From Clostridiales bacterium (GTDB taxonomy: Bacteria > Bacillota > Clostridia > Oscillospirales > Ruminococcaceae), in the NCBI GenBank assembly GCA_029007575.1, contig JAQXIB010000041.1:1-11392 (forward strand): DNA of 11,392 nt, in the 5' to 3' direction. Position 1 is the first letter of the stretch. Every line of letters begins with the position of its first letter. This document shows, piece after piece, positions 1-6,464 of this stretch. Position numbers and translations under genes: made by a program. The notes beneath the pieces are model-generated. The model was not told where the DNA came from, did not search any database, and saw only the letters and a list, made by a program, of their open reading frames with translations.

Positions 1-712
1 CCCACTGCAAATACGGACTGTATCCGGCAATGCTGTCCGCCTTTACGCCAAAGCCGCCCGTTCCCGCCGTGCCGAAAGCATGCACTACGCTGTCATAAAA
101 AGACATACCGCCGCACAGCAAAAATACAACTTCCGCGACCGTCATTACAATATAAATCAAATATAAAATCTTCGCCGTATTCTTAAGCTTCGGTACCAGC
201 TTTCCGACGATCGGACCCGGCATTTCGGCACGAATAATATGAATGGAACGGTCGGAAATGTTCGGAATAATCGCCATCACAAACACCAGCACACCCATGC
301 CGCCGATCCAATGGGTAAAGCTGCGCCAAAACAACAACCCGCGGCTCATCTTTTCAATATCGGTTAAAATAGAGGCTCCGGTGGTCGTAAAGCCGCTGAC
401 CGTTTCAAAAAAAGCATCGATATAGTTGGGAATCTCCCCGCTTATCACAAAAGGCAGCGCGCCAAGCAATGACATGGCAAGCCACGCCAATGTCACAATG
501 ACAAATCCGTCCTTTGCATAGATCAAATGAGTACCGGGACGGCTGATCAAAGTCAGCGCCAGCCCGATGATCAACGCGATCCCTGCCGTGATCAGAAACG
601 CCGAAAAGCATTCTTCCCGGTAATACAGCGACACAGACATCGGCAAAAGCAGCAGTGCCGCTTCGGTATTAATGATCTGACCGATGACATAAAAAATCAT
701 TCTGCGATTCAT
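1..712 (-). CDS. trkH: TrkH-family potassium uptake protein, membrane subunit (partial, C-terminus beyond window)
   Basis: This is the K+-translocating membrane subunit of a Trk/Ktr-type uptake system, which works with the cytoplasmic TrkA gating protein encoded just upstream. About 237 residues are present, roughly half the usual ~480, and the frame is open at the left edge. Hydrophobic segments lie near residues 7-30, 39-57, 69-91, 133-150 and 180-201. Two selectivity-filter P-loops are visible: FETVSGFTTTGAS (about 102-114) and FGTAGTGGFGV (about 213-223), both with the TxG-type filter of this superfamily. The start at 712 (MNRRM) is preceded by AAAGGTGG about 12 nt upstream. A second in-frame ATG at 700 is possible but less well placed. 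The gap to the trkA stop is 18 nt, so the two are co-transcribed. Family assignment is firm; whether it is Trk-like or KtrB-like is not settled by this half. Confidence 0.93.
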   Translation of the reverse strand, partial: MNRRMIFYVIGQIINTEAALLLLPMSVSLYYREECFSAFLITAGIALIIGLALTLISRPGTHLIYAKDGFVIVTLAWLAMSLLGALPFVISGEIPNYIDAFFETVSGFTTTGASILTDIEKMSRGLLFWRSFTHWIGGMGVLVFVMAIIPNISDRSIHIIRAEMPGPIVGKLVPKLKNTAKILYLIYIVMTVAEVVFLLCGGMSFYDSVVHAFGTAGTGGFGVKADSIAGYSPYLQW

Positions 713-730
713 AAAAATACACTGCCACCT

Positions 731-2089
731 TTAGCAAATAATATCCGAAAGGTCATTTAGCCTCTGCCCTGCCGCCAAAACCACTACATTATCGCCCGGC
801 AATACAAAGTCATCACCGCCGGGAATGATCGTCTTTTTTCCTCGAATGATTCCCGCGATCAGAATGTTCGACTTCAATTTTAGCTCCTTGAGCGGAATGC
901 CGCTCAAACTGCAATCCGGCGCAACCACAAATTCCAATGCCTCCGCTTTCCCGTCCATCAACTGATACAAGGTTTCCACCTTGCTACCGATGGAGTTTTC
1001 CAGCGCTCTGGCATAACGCACAAGAATATCGGAAATAATTTTTCTCGGGGAAACAATACAATCCAAACCCAGCTTTTCGGCGATGGGTGCAAACTCGTCC
1101 CGATTCACTTTGGAAATCACCTTGGGAACGGCCTGCGAAGCGGCAAAAAAGGAAAGCAGTATGTTTTCTTCATCAATGCCGGTCAAAGAAACAAAGGCAT
1201 CCATCGAATGGATTCCTTCTTCGCGCAGCAGTTCTTGCTGCGCGCCGTCTCCTCGAATGACCACTGCGCTCGGCAGTTTGTCGCAAAGTTCCAAGCAGCG
1301 TTTGTGATCCCGCTCGATGATTTTGACCGAGTTTCCGCCGGCAATCAGCATCTTAGCCAGATAATACGCCGTTTTACTGCCGCCGAGGATCATCACGTTC
1401 CGCGCCTGCTTCTGCATGATCCCCAGCATCCGCAGAAAACGCAGTATTTCTGCCGGTGCGGCCGTAATTCCGATTTTATCGCCGCTTTTCAACTCAAAAT
1501 TGCCGTCCGGAATATAAATATTGTCGTCCCGCCGTACCGCGCCGATCAACAGCCTGACATCATATTTTTTCCTTAAATCCATCAGCTTTAATCCGTTGAG
1601 CGGCGAGTCCGACTTGAGCTTTAACTCAACCATCTCAAAATTACGCCGCGAAAAAGATTCGATTTTGGCTGCCGACGGCAATTTCAACACATTAAAAAGC
1701 TCTTTTGCCGCAAGCTTTTCCGGATTGATCGCCATTGACAAATGCAATTGCTGTTTCATGAATCCCAAGCTTTGATCGTTATATTCGGGATTGCGAATAC
1801 GGGCGATCGTATGCTTTGCTCCCATTTTTCTGGCAATAAAACAGCTCAGCATATTCAGTTCATCAGAACCGGCAACCGCAACAAACAGTTCCGCCCTTTC
1901 CACGCCGGCTTCGGTCAGCGTTTCACAATCCGCTCCGTTTCCGCAGACGCCCATTACATCATAAATATTGGTGATTTCGGTGATAACCGACGCGTTATCA
2001 TCGATTGCCACAACATCATGTCCTTCTGCAACAAGGCTGGACAATACAGTGGTGCCGATTTTTCCGCAGCCGACAATGATAATCTTCAT
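731..2089 (-). CDS. trkA: Trk potassium uptake regulatory subunit TrkA (double RCK)
   Basis: This is a cytoplasmic nucleotide-binding regulator that gates the TrkH K+ channel. At 452 residues it has the full-length TrkA duplication: RCK_N Rossmann domain (about 1-125), RCK_C (about 141-224), a second RCK_N (about 230-350) and a second RCK_C (about 370-450). The first Rossmann fold has GCGKIG at residues 7-12 and an acidic residue, D30, at the end of strand 2, suggesting NAD(H). The second fold has GGSKTA at 236-241, so its glycine motif is degenerate, which suggests that only the first half, or a different ligand in the second, carries the nucleotide switch (inference). The start at 2089 is preceded by AAAGGAAAG at SD distance. 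It is the first gene of a trkA-trkH operon with its own promoter about 70 nt upstream. Confidence 0.95.
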   Translation of the reverse strand: MKIIIVGCGKIGTTVLSSLVAEGHDVVAIDDNASVITEITNIYDVMGVCGNGADCETLTEAGVERAELFVAVAGSDELNMLSCFIARKMGAKHTIARIRNPEYNDQSLGFMKQQLHLSMAINPEKLAAKELFNVLKLPSAAKIESFSRRNFEMVELKLKSDSPLNGLKLMDLRKKYDVRLLIGAVRRDDNIYIPDGNFELKSGDKIGITAAPAEILRFLRMLGIMQKQARNVMILGGSKTAYYLAKMLIAGGNSVKIIERDHKRCLELCDKLPSAVVIRGDGAQQELLREEGIHSMDAFVSLTGIDEENILLSFFAASQAVPKVISKVNRDEFAPIAEKLGLDCIVSPRKIISDILVRYARALENSIGSKVETLYQLMDGKAEALEFVVAPDCSLSGIPLKELKLKSNILIAGIIRGKKTIIPGGDDFVLPGDNVVVLAAGQRLNDLSDIIC

Positions 2090-2157
2090 AATCGCTTTCC
2101 TTTTAGTGATATTCTTATTTTTTCGACAGTATTCCCGTTTCTTTTGTTTGCTCTGTT

Positions 2158-2186
2158 ATTATACTACATTTGTTAATGGATTTCCA
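2158..2186 (-). promoter_or_regulatory. Putative sigma-A-type promoter for trkA-trkH
   Basis: On the minus strand the -10 is a perfect TATAAT (2158-2163). A 17-bp spacer precedes it, with a -35 of TGGAAA (2181-2186; 4 of 6 to consensus). The predicted start site near 2150 gives a leader of about 60 nt to the trkA ATG. The rest of 2090-2270 shows no gene or strong structure. Confidence 0.6.
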
Positions 2187-2270
2187 CCCGTTTCGCCAAG
2201 AATTTATCATTTATCGGGAATTACGCTTGCCATTATTGAAAAATAATATTTTACGATGTTATTCGATATC

Positions 2271-2305
2271 AAAAAGCCGGAGAATCTGCGGATTCTCCGG
2301 CTTTT
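2271..2305 (-). terminator. Intrinsic terminator after the isomerase gene
   Basis: A perfect 15-bp inverted repeat (2272-2286 with 2291-2305) encloses a 4-nt loop. The stem is GC-rich at its centre (GCCGG) and ends on the minus strand in TTTTT. It lies about 150 nt past the isomerase stop and closes the gntR-isomerase transcript before the trkA promoter. Confidence 0.9.
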
Positions 2306-2354
2306 CGGCATTTACCTGCCCTTTCGGAACAATTGATGTATAGATTTATGCAAA

Positions 2355-2412
2355 GGTTTGGCGTTTCGGTGATCATCACAAACAAAACTGCACCTGCAAG
2401 AGCCGCCAAACC
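2355..2412. repeat. 9-bp inverted repeat in the isomerase 3' region
   Basis: GGTTTGGCG (2355-2363) and CGCCAAACC (2404-2412) are perfectly complementary across a 40-nt spacer. The spacer itself holds small palindromes (GTGATCATCAC, TGCACCTGCA). It lies between the isomerase stop and its terminator, so it would be transcribed as a 3' untranslated structure. Function unknown; a chance repeat is possible. Confidence 0.3.
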
Positions 2413-2455
2413 GCACACGACAGCATGTTCAACTGTTGTGTGATATTTTAATCAA

Positions 2456-3889
2456 TTATGCGATCACGTTCTCATCTAAAATCTGCACTTCAATTCCGAG
2501 AATTTTCGCCACCATTTTCCATTCTTCCATATAATCACCGTATACGCCGTGAATATGATTGCATGGATAATATTTTAAAAAGGTTTCCGCAGGAGTCGCA
2601 ACCTTGGTAAAGGCAACCGGCCACTGCGGCGTTGCCATCCCGCCGAGCTTTTCCATCTTTTCCTGCTCAAACTGTACGATCTCAGCCGGAACAAGCGTTA
2701 AATAATACTTGTCTTTTTTGCGGGCAAGACGTGCCATTGTCACCTTTCCGGGAGCCGCGAAATAATGAACGCTTCCGCCGCCGGCAGGATAATCTTTTGA
2801 CTCGGGCAATAAGGATACGTGTTTCATATTTTCCGCAGGATCATCGGACTTGCCGGCAAAATAGGTCGCCGACGTTCCGGAATTTCCGAAAAACCAAACA
2901 TCCTCCGATTTTTCATAATGGCGTACATCCGCAAACAATACCGGCTGTCCGGTCATGTATTTGAAAATCTGCATGGTCAAGGCGCCGTCCATATCCGATT
3001 CGGTTGCCGCAACTATCGGCTCGTGCTTTCCGTCCATATCGTAAGGATCATTTAAAAAAGCCTCCGCCAGATCCATGGTGACATACCAATCGGTCAAATC
3101 GCCATGTGCCTTAATACCGATAAAGTCAAGCTGCCGCTCCGCAATGATCTGCCGCAATCCGTAATACGACCGTATTTGTGTTTCCAGTTTTTCCGGCGTG
3201 AAATTGGTATCGTTATATCCGACTTTTCCGGCATACCGTTCCAGCCAGCTTCTTGCGGATTTCACCTTCTCATCCGGAACCGCATCACCGTAACGGACGA
3301 TATCATACTGCTCAATATCCTCGACATCAATACCGAAATCTTTTTGCCACTGATCCAAATTGGCAACCGCTGTATACATTCCCATCGGTCTGCCGCCGAA
3401 ATTGCCGTATGTATTTCCGCGCAGTCTTCCTACCGCTGCTGCCGCCCGTATGAATGACATCACCCTGCGCAGAACATCGGGGTCCTGAATCCGTCCCCAG
3501 ATTCTTTCGTAGACAACGCCTAACTGATCAAATGTTCCGGCCGCCGCCATCATGCCTACCATGCCGCATTCCGAAGGATGAATATTGCAAAACAGAATAT
3601 ACGGCCCCGGCGCATAATTTGCCGCCACCGCAGTAAACTGGGGATAACACCAGATCGCATAATTAAAAATCGTCAGTTCCACACCGGCTTCTTTCAGCCG
3701 CAGCGCCTCTTCCTTTGCAGCCGCGTTGGAGTTAACAGGTGCCGTTCCCGCAACGACCTCTACCACGCCGGTTGCCTCCAAAGTTTCCTTAATAGCCGCT
3801 TGATATTGCATATTCATTTCATACTGCGTTTGATGCAGATACGGTCTGCCATCCGACATCGTTAATAATCCGACTTTATATTTTTTCAT
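2456..3889 (-). CDS. L-fucose/L-arabinose isomerase family protein
   Basis: A probable metal-dependent aldose-ketose isomerase (for example aldopentose or 6-deoxyhexose to its ketose), cytoplasmic. Its 477 residues are shorter than E. coli FucI (about 590) and match the shorter FucI-related group. The FucI Mn2+ ligands Glu337, Asp361 and His528 have clear counterparts: E297 in ATESDMDGALTM, D321 in FADVRHY (same 24-residue spacing as in FucI), and a histidine in NHIHG (H445 or H447). The N-terminus (KVGLLTMSDGR) fits the family start. The start at 3889 is the only one possible: an in-frame TAG lies 12 codons upstream and there is no other start codon between. No SD precedes it; instead a hairpin with T-run abuts the ATG. 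It follows gntR by 55 nt. The substrate cannot be read from sequence; FucI relatives act on L-fucose, D-arabinose, L-arabinose and others. Confidence 0.88.
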   Translation of the reverse strand: MKKYKVGLLTMSDGRPYLHQTQYEMNMQYQAAIKETLEATGVVEVVAGTAPVNSNAAAKEEALRLKEAGVELTIFNYAIWCYPQFTAVAANYAPGPYILFCNIHPSECGMVGMMAAAGTFDQLGVVYERIWGRIQDPDVLRRVMSFIRAAAAVGRLRGNTYGNFGGRPMGMYTAVANLDQWQKDFGIDVEDIEQYDIVRYGDAVPDEKVKSARSWLERYAGKVGYNDTNFTPEKLETQIRSYYGLRQIIAERQLDFIGIKAHGDLTDWYVTMDLAEAFLNDPYDMDGKHEPIVAATESDMDGALTMQIFKYMTGQPVLFADVRHYEKSEDVWFFGNSGTSATYFAGKSDDPAENMKHVSLLPESKDYPAGGGSVHYFAAPGKVTMARLARKKDKYYLTLVPAEIVQFEQEKMEKLGGMATPQWPVAFTKVATPAETFLKYYPCNHIHGVYGDYMEEWKMVAKILGIEVQILDENVIA

Positions 3890-3925
3890 AAAAAGAGCAT
3901 AGCGCTGTGAAACATCGCACTATGC
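3890..3925 (-). terminator. Terminator-like hairpin directly before the isomerase start codon
   Basis: On the minus strand a 9-bp stem with one G-U pair (3917-3925 with 3897-3905; arms GCATAGTGC and GCGCTATGC) encloses an 11-nt loop. It is followed by TCTTTTT and then immediately the isomerase ATG. It could terminate or attenuate the gntR transcript. It could alternatively bring the purine-rich GAGGGTGACAGG just upstream close to the ATG. Which of these applies is not resolved. Confidence 0.55.
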
Positions 3926-3944
3926 CCTGTCACCCTCTTTCATC

Positions 3945-4694
3945 TCATTCTTTACTGCTTTTGTCTTCGGAACGGGAATCCTCCCGTCCATGTAAATAAA
4001 CACAATACTCGTACTTATCCGCTACCAGTTTGTTCACGCTGTATTCAAAGACCCCTAAGCTGTTACAGGAGATCCGTCGGCTGCAAAGCAACGGCGCTCC
4101 CACCTCAATATGCAAAAGCTGAGCTTCGGTAAAGCTGGCCGCAACAGCAGAAAGATATTCCACCGCTTCCCGCATGACAATATTATATTTTTGTTCCAAG
4201 AAAGAATATAATCCCGAAAAAGTCCCGGAATAGCTTTCCAACCCCGGTGTTTGACCTACTTTCAGGTAATTGGTCATGATCGCAATCGGAATGCCGTCGG
4301 CACACTGCAAGCGCTGAATCTGATACACTTCTGCTCCTTCCGGAATCTCCAACGCTTGCGCGACCTGCTCGTCCGCAACCGTTTTCCGAATATCCATTCC
4401 CTGCGTCGTGACACGATATCCCTTTGCCGTCAGCGCTTCTGTAATGGAGGTAATGCTGTTCAATTTCTGAACCGTGGAAGTGTCTAACACCTCAGTTCCT
4501 TTGCCCTGGGTGACTTTGACATATCCGTCTGCCGCCAGCATGCTGACCGCCTTTCGCACCGTTGTTCTGCTCACCGAAAATTGCTGTTCCAATTCCGGCT
4601 CTGTCGGCAGCAACGTGCCGCACGGATATCGTTTTTCCTTAATCTGCTGTTTTAACGACTGGTAAACTTCACGATAAGCCGGCGTTCTTGCCAT
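3945..4694 (-). CDS. GntR-family transcriptional regulator, HutC/UTRA subfamily
   Basis: Likely the local regulator of the sugar cluster, a repressor released by a small effector. Of 249 residues, the N-terminal winged helix-turn-helix (about 6-70) has the GntR signature LPTEPELEQQFSVSRTTVRK and the wing VTQGKGTEV. Residues about 90-235 fit the UTRA ligand-binding domain of the HutC subfamily, which often senses sugars or sugar phosphates. The start at 4694 has AGAAAGGAA 11 nt upstream. The gene lies between the kinase-SDR-SDR operon and the isomerase on the same strand, but has its own promoter and a leader of about 145 nt with a 12-bp inverted repeat and a cre box, consistent with autoregulation plus catabolite control (inference). 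The effector is unknown. Confidence 0.92.
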   Translation of the reverse strand: MARTPAYREVYQSLKQQIKEKRYPCGTLLPTEPELEQQFSVSRTTVRKAVSMLAADGYVKVTQGKGTEVLDTSTVQKLNSITSITEALTAKGYRVTTQGMDIRKTVADEQVAQALEIPEGAEVYQIQRLQCADGIPIAIMTNYLKVGQTPGLESYSGTFSGLYSFLEQKYNIVMREAVEYLSAVAASFTEAQLLHIEVGAPLLCSRRISCNSLGVFEYSVNKLVADKYEYCVYLHGREDSRSEDKSSKE

Positions 4695-4718
4695 AAGCGC
4701 ATTTCTTCCTTTCTCGGC

Positions 4719-4734
4719 TTGTGTGCGGTTTCAA
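4719..4734 (-). promoter_or_regulatory. CcpA-type cre box in the gntR leader
   Basis: On the minus strand TTGAAACCGCACACAA matches every position of the degenerate cre consensus WTGNNANCGNWNNCAW. It lies about 100 nt downstream of the predicted gntR start site and just before the SD, a position expected for CcpA roadblock repression. The surrounding 30 nt recur before the aldolase gene. CcpA itself is not in the window. Confidence 0.6.
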
Positions 4735-4764
4735 ATCAGCGGAATGATCCGCCGGAACACACAA
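4719..4764 (-). other. Leader stem-loop before the gntR ribosome binding site
   Basis: The arms 4758-4764 and 4719-4725 (TTGTGTG and CACACAA) form a 7-bp stem. The loop carries a nested 5-bp hairpin (GCGGA and TCCGC, 4739-4743 with 4748-4752). The stem ends a few bases before the SD AGAAAGGAA, so it may affect translation. It overlaps the cre box, so the pairing may instead be incidental. Confidence 0.35.
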
Positions 4765-4799
4765 TTAAGTATCTTGTCACACGAATAAATCTTCTTGTT

Positions 4800-4836
4800 T
4801 TTGCGGAACAAATCACCTTTCGACTTGTTCCGCAAA
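4800..4836 (-). promoter_or_regulatory. 12-bp perfect inverted repeat at the gntR transcription start (candidate operator)
   Basis: TTTGCGGAACAA (4800-4811) and TTGTTCCGCAAA (4825-4836) are perfectly complementary with a 13-nt spacer. The element begins just downstream of the predicted gntR -10 (4847-4852). No T-run follows on either strand, so it is not a terminator. It is a good candidate for an operator, perhaps for GntR autoregulation, or for an RNA stem at the 5' end of the leader. Confidence 0.6.
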
Positions 4837-4846
4837 CAGCAATTAC

Positions 4847-4876
4847 AGTATAACAAAGCCGGCAGAAAAAAGTCAA
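4847..4876 (-). promoter_or_regulatory. Promoter for gntR (and possibly the isomerase)
   Basis: On the minus strand TTGACT (4871-4876) is separated by 18 bp from TATACT (4847-4852). The -35 begins 6 nt past the stop codon of the SDR at 4883, and no terminator separates the two, so read-through from the kinase-SDR operon is also likely. Confidence 0.65.
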
Positions 4877-4882
4877 GTACGA

Positions 4883-5647
4883 TCAAACCACCGTATAGCA
4901 TCCGTCGATGACAATATTGCTGCCGGAAGTATAAGTCGCCGCATCCGACGCAAGGTAAATCACCGCGCCTGCCAGTTCTTCCGGTTTTCCCATTCGTTTA
5001 AACGGAATCCGGCTGACCCATTCATCTTTCCAATCCTGCCGCACCTCTTTAATCAAATCGGTGGCGATATAGCCGGGGCTGATGCAGTTGACGCGGATAT
5101 TCTTGTCTGCCCACTCGATAGCCAGTGATTTTGTCATCTGAATCACTGCCGCTTTCGAGGAATTATAATGCGTGTGCCGTTGCGGAACATTCACAATCAA
5201 TCCCGACATCGAAGCCGTATTGATAATAGAACCGCCTTTTCCGTGTGCGATCAAATATCTCGCAAAAGAGGTAGCAACATAAAAAATACCATTGATGTTG
5301 ACATCCATCACCTTTTTCCAAGCGTCGGGTGTGATTTCAAGCGCATCGGTATGGGGCCCGATTCCGGCATTGTTAAACAGGATATCCAAGGTGCCCATCG
5401 CCTGTGCAGATGCTTCTACCGTTTGAGCCACCTGATCCGGATCGGTCACGTTGCAGATAAACGAAGTGGCACGCACGCCATATTCTTGGCTGATTTCCTT
5501 TGCCACTTCAGTCGCATCCAGCAAATCCCAAATCACAATATCGGCGCCCGCATCTGCCAAATAGGTCGCTACCGCTTTACCGATTCCCCGATAGCCGCCC
5601 GTAATAATTGCCACTTTTCCTTTTAAGCTGAAAATTTCATGTTTCAT
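4883..5647 (-). CDS. SDR-family NAD(P)-dependent oxidoreductase (second of pair)
   Basis: A classical short-chain dehydrogenase/reductase that probably oxidises a polyol or sugar hydroxyl, or reduces a ketose, in the cluster pathway. Of 254 residues: cofactor motif TGGYRGIG (17-24), D41 after strand 2 (favours NAD(H)), NNAG (92-95), catalytic N117, S146, and Y161-xxx-K165 (YNSSK). The C-terminal IDGCYTVV resembles the usual IDGG ending with Gly replaced by Cys. An in-frame extension to 5713 exists, but the start at 5647 is preferred: AAAGGGAG precedes it at SD distance, family homology starts there, and the longer form would overlap the preceding SDR. The gap to that gene is 43 nt. Substrate not identifiable. 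Confidence 0.9.
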   Translation of the reverse strand: MKHEIFSLKGKVAIITGGYRGIGKAVATYLADAGADIVIWDLLDATEVAKEISQEYGVRATSFICNVTDPDQVAQTVEASAQAMGTLDILFNNAGIGPHTDALEITPDAWKKVMDVNINGIFYVATSFARYLIAHGKGGSIINTASMSGLIVNVPQRHTHYNSSKAAVIQMTKSLAIEWADKNIRVNCISPGYIATDLIKEVRQDWKDEWVSRIPFKRMGKPEELAGAVIYLASDAATYTSGSNIVIDGCYTVV

Positions 5648-5663
5648 ATGTATGCTCCCTTTC

Positions 5664-5681
5664 TGAAAATAATATTTTTCA
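5664..5681 (-). other. Small intercistronic hairpin between the two SDR genes
   Basis: TGAAAA and TTTTCA form a 6-bp AT-rich stem with a 6-nt spacer. On the minus strand it ends next to the GAAAGGGAG SD of the downstream SDR. It may tune relative expression, but it is weak. Confidence 0.25.
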
Positions 5682-5690
5682 TTCACTTGC

Positions 5691-6458
5691 TTAATGAATG
5701 GTATATCCGCCATCCACTACAAGGTTTTCACCGGTAATCATGTTAGCGGCGTCACTGGCTAAAAACAAGGCGGCGCAGGCAATTTCAACCGGTTTGCAAT
5801 ACCGCCCCGCCGGTGTGTTGGCGATCGCGTTGGTGTGACGCTCACCGACGTCCCAATACCCTTCTATCAGCGGCGTCTCGGTTGCGGTGGGAGAAACGGC
5901 ATTGACCTGTATACCGTATTTTCCCCATTCGTATGCCAACGATTTTGTCATCGAAATAATGCCCGCCTTGGAAGCGCTGTATGCCACATGCTTATCAATC
6001 GCCACGATACCTGCCTGTGACGCAAGGCTGATGATCTTTCCGCCCTTTCCCGCGCGAATCATCTCCTGACCGATCCGCTGTGACATGAAGAAAGTACCGG
6101 ACAAATTAATATCGATGACTTTTCGCCATGTTTTTTCAGACATTTCCTCGGCCCACTCAATATCTCCCACGCCGGCACTGTTGACCAGAACATCAATTTG
6201 ACCGTGTTCTTTGATCAAAGTTTCGGTCAGCGCATTAACCGACTGCGTATCTGCGATGTTCACCTGATAGCCACAGGCGTTTGGAAACCGTTTCGCAATT
6301 TCCGTTACTTTTTCCGCGTTTAAATCACAAAGGCAGACGACAGCGCCTTTTTCGGCAAACAGCTCCGCAGTTGCCAAGCCGATTCCGGATGCCGCTCCGG
6401 TAATCACTGCTACCTTCCCGTCCAGTCGAAAATCCGTTTTGCAAGGATTGCTAATCAT
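5691..6458 (-). CDS. SDR-family NAD(P)-dependent oxidoreductase (first of pair)
   Basis: A classical short-chain dehydrogenase of 255 residues, the usual length. Motifs: TGAASGIG (20-27), D45 at the end of strand 2 (NAD(H) preference), NSAG (93-96), N118, S147, Y160-xxx-K164 (YSASK), and the C-terminal VVDGGYTIH. The start at 6458 has AAAGG at SD distance, placed inside the end of the kinase gene; the kinase stop is only 6 nt upstream, so the two are translationally close and in one operon. It resembles the next SDR in layout and motif order but is clearly diverged, so the two probably act on different steps or substrates. Related proteins are often annotated as sugar-alcohol or gluconate dehydrogenases or 3-oxoacyl-ACP reductases; context favours a carbohydrate substrate. 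Confidence 0.9.
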   Translation of the reverse strand: MISNPCKTDFRLDGKVAVITGAASGIGLATAELFAEKGAVVCLCDLNAEKVTEIAKRFPNACGYQVNIADTQSVNALTETLIKEHGQIDVLVNSAGVGDIEWAEEMSEKTWRKVIDINLSGTFFMSQRIGQEMIRAGKGGKIISLASQAGIVAIDKHVAYSASKAGIISMTKSLAYEWGKYGIQVNAVSPTATETPLIEGYWDVGERHTNAIANTPAGRYCKPVEIACAALFLASDAANMITGENLVVDGGYTIH

Positions 6459-6464
6459 TTTTTC

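Noticed and set aside
1742..2176. 144-codon plus-strand frame opposite trkA
   Set aside because: It is antisense to a clearly conserved TrkA coding region; such shadow frames follow from codon usage.
3897..3925. AGCGCT core in the hairpin before the isomerase as a cre box
   Set aside because: Only about 9 of 14 positions agree with TGAAAGCGCTTTCA, and both conserved TG and CA ends are missing; the hairpin explains the palindrome.
5648..5713. 22-residue N-terminal extension of the second SDR
   Set aside because: It would overlap the preceding SDR gene and has no SD, while the internal ATG at 5647 has AAAGGGAG and fits the family start.
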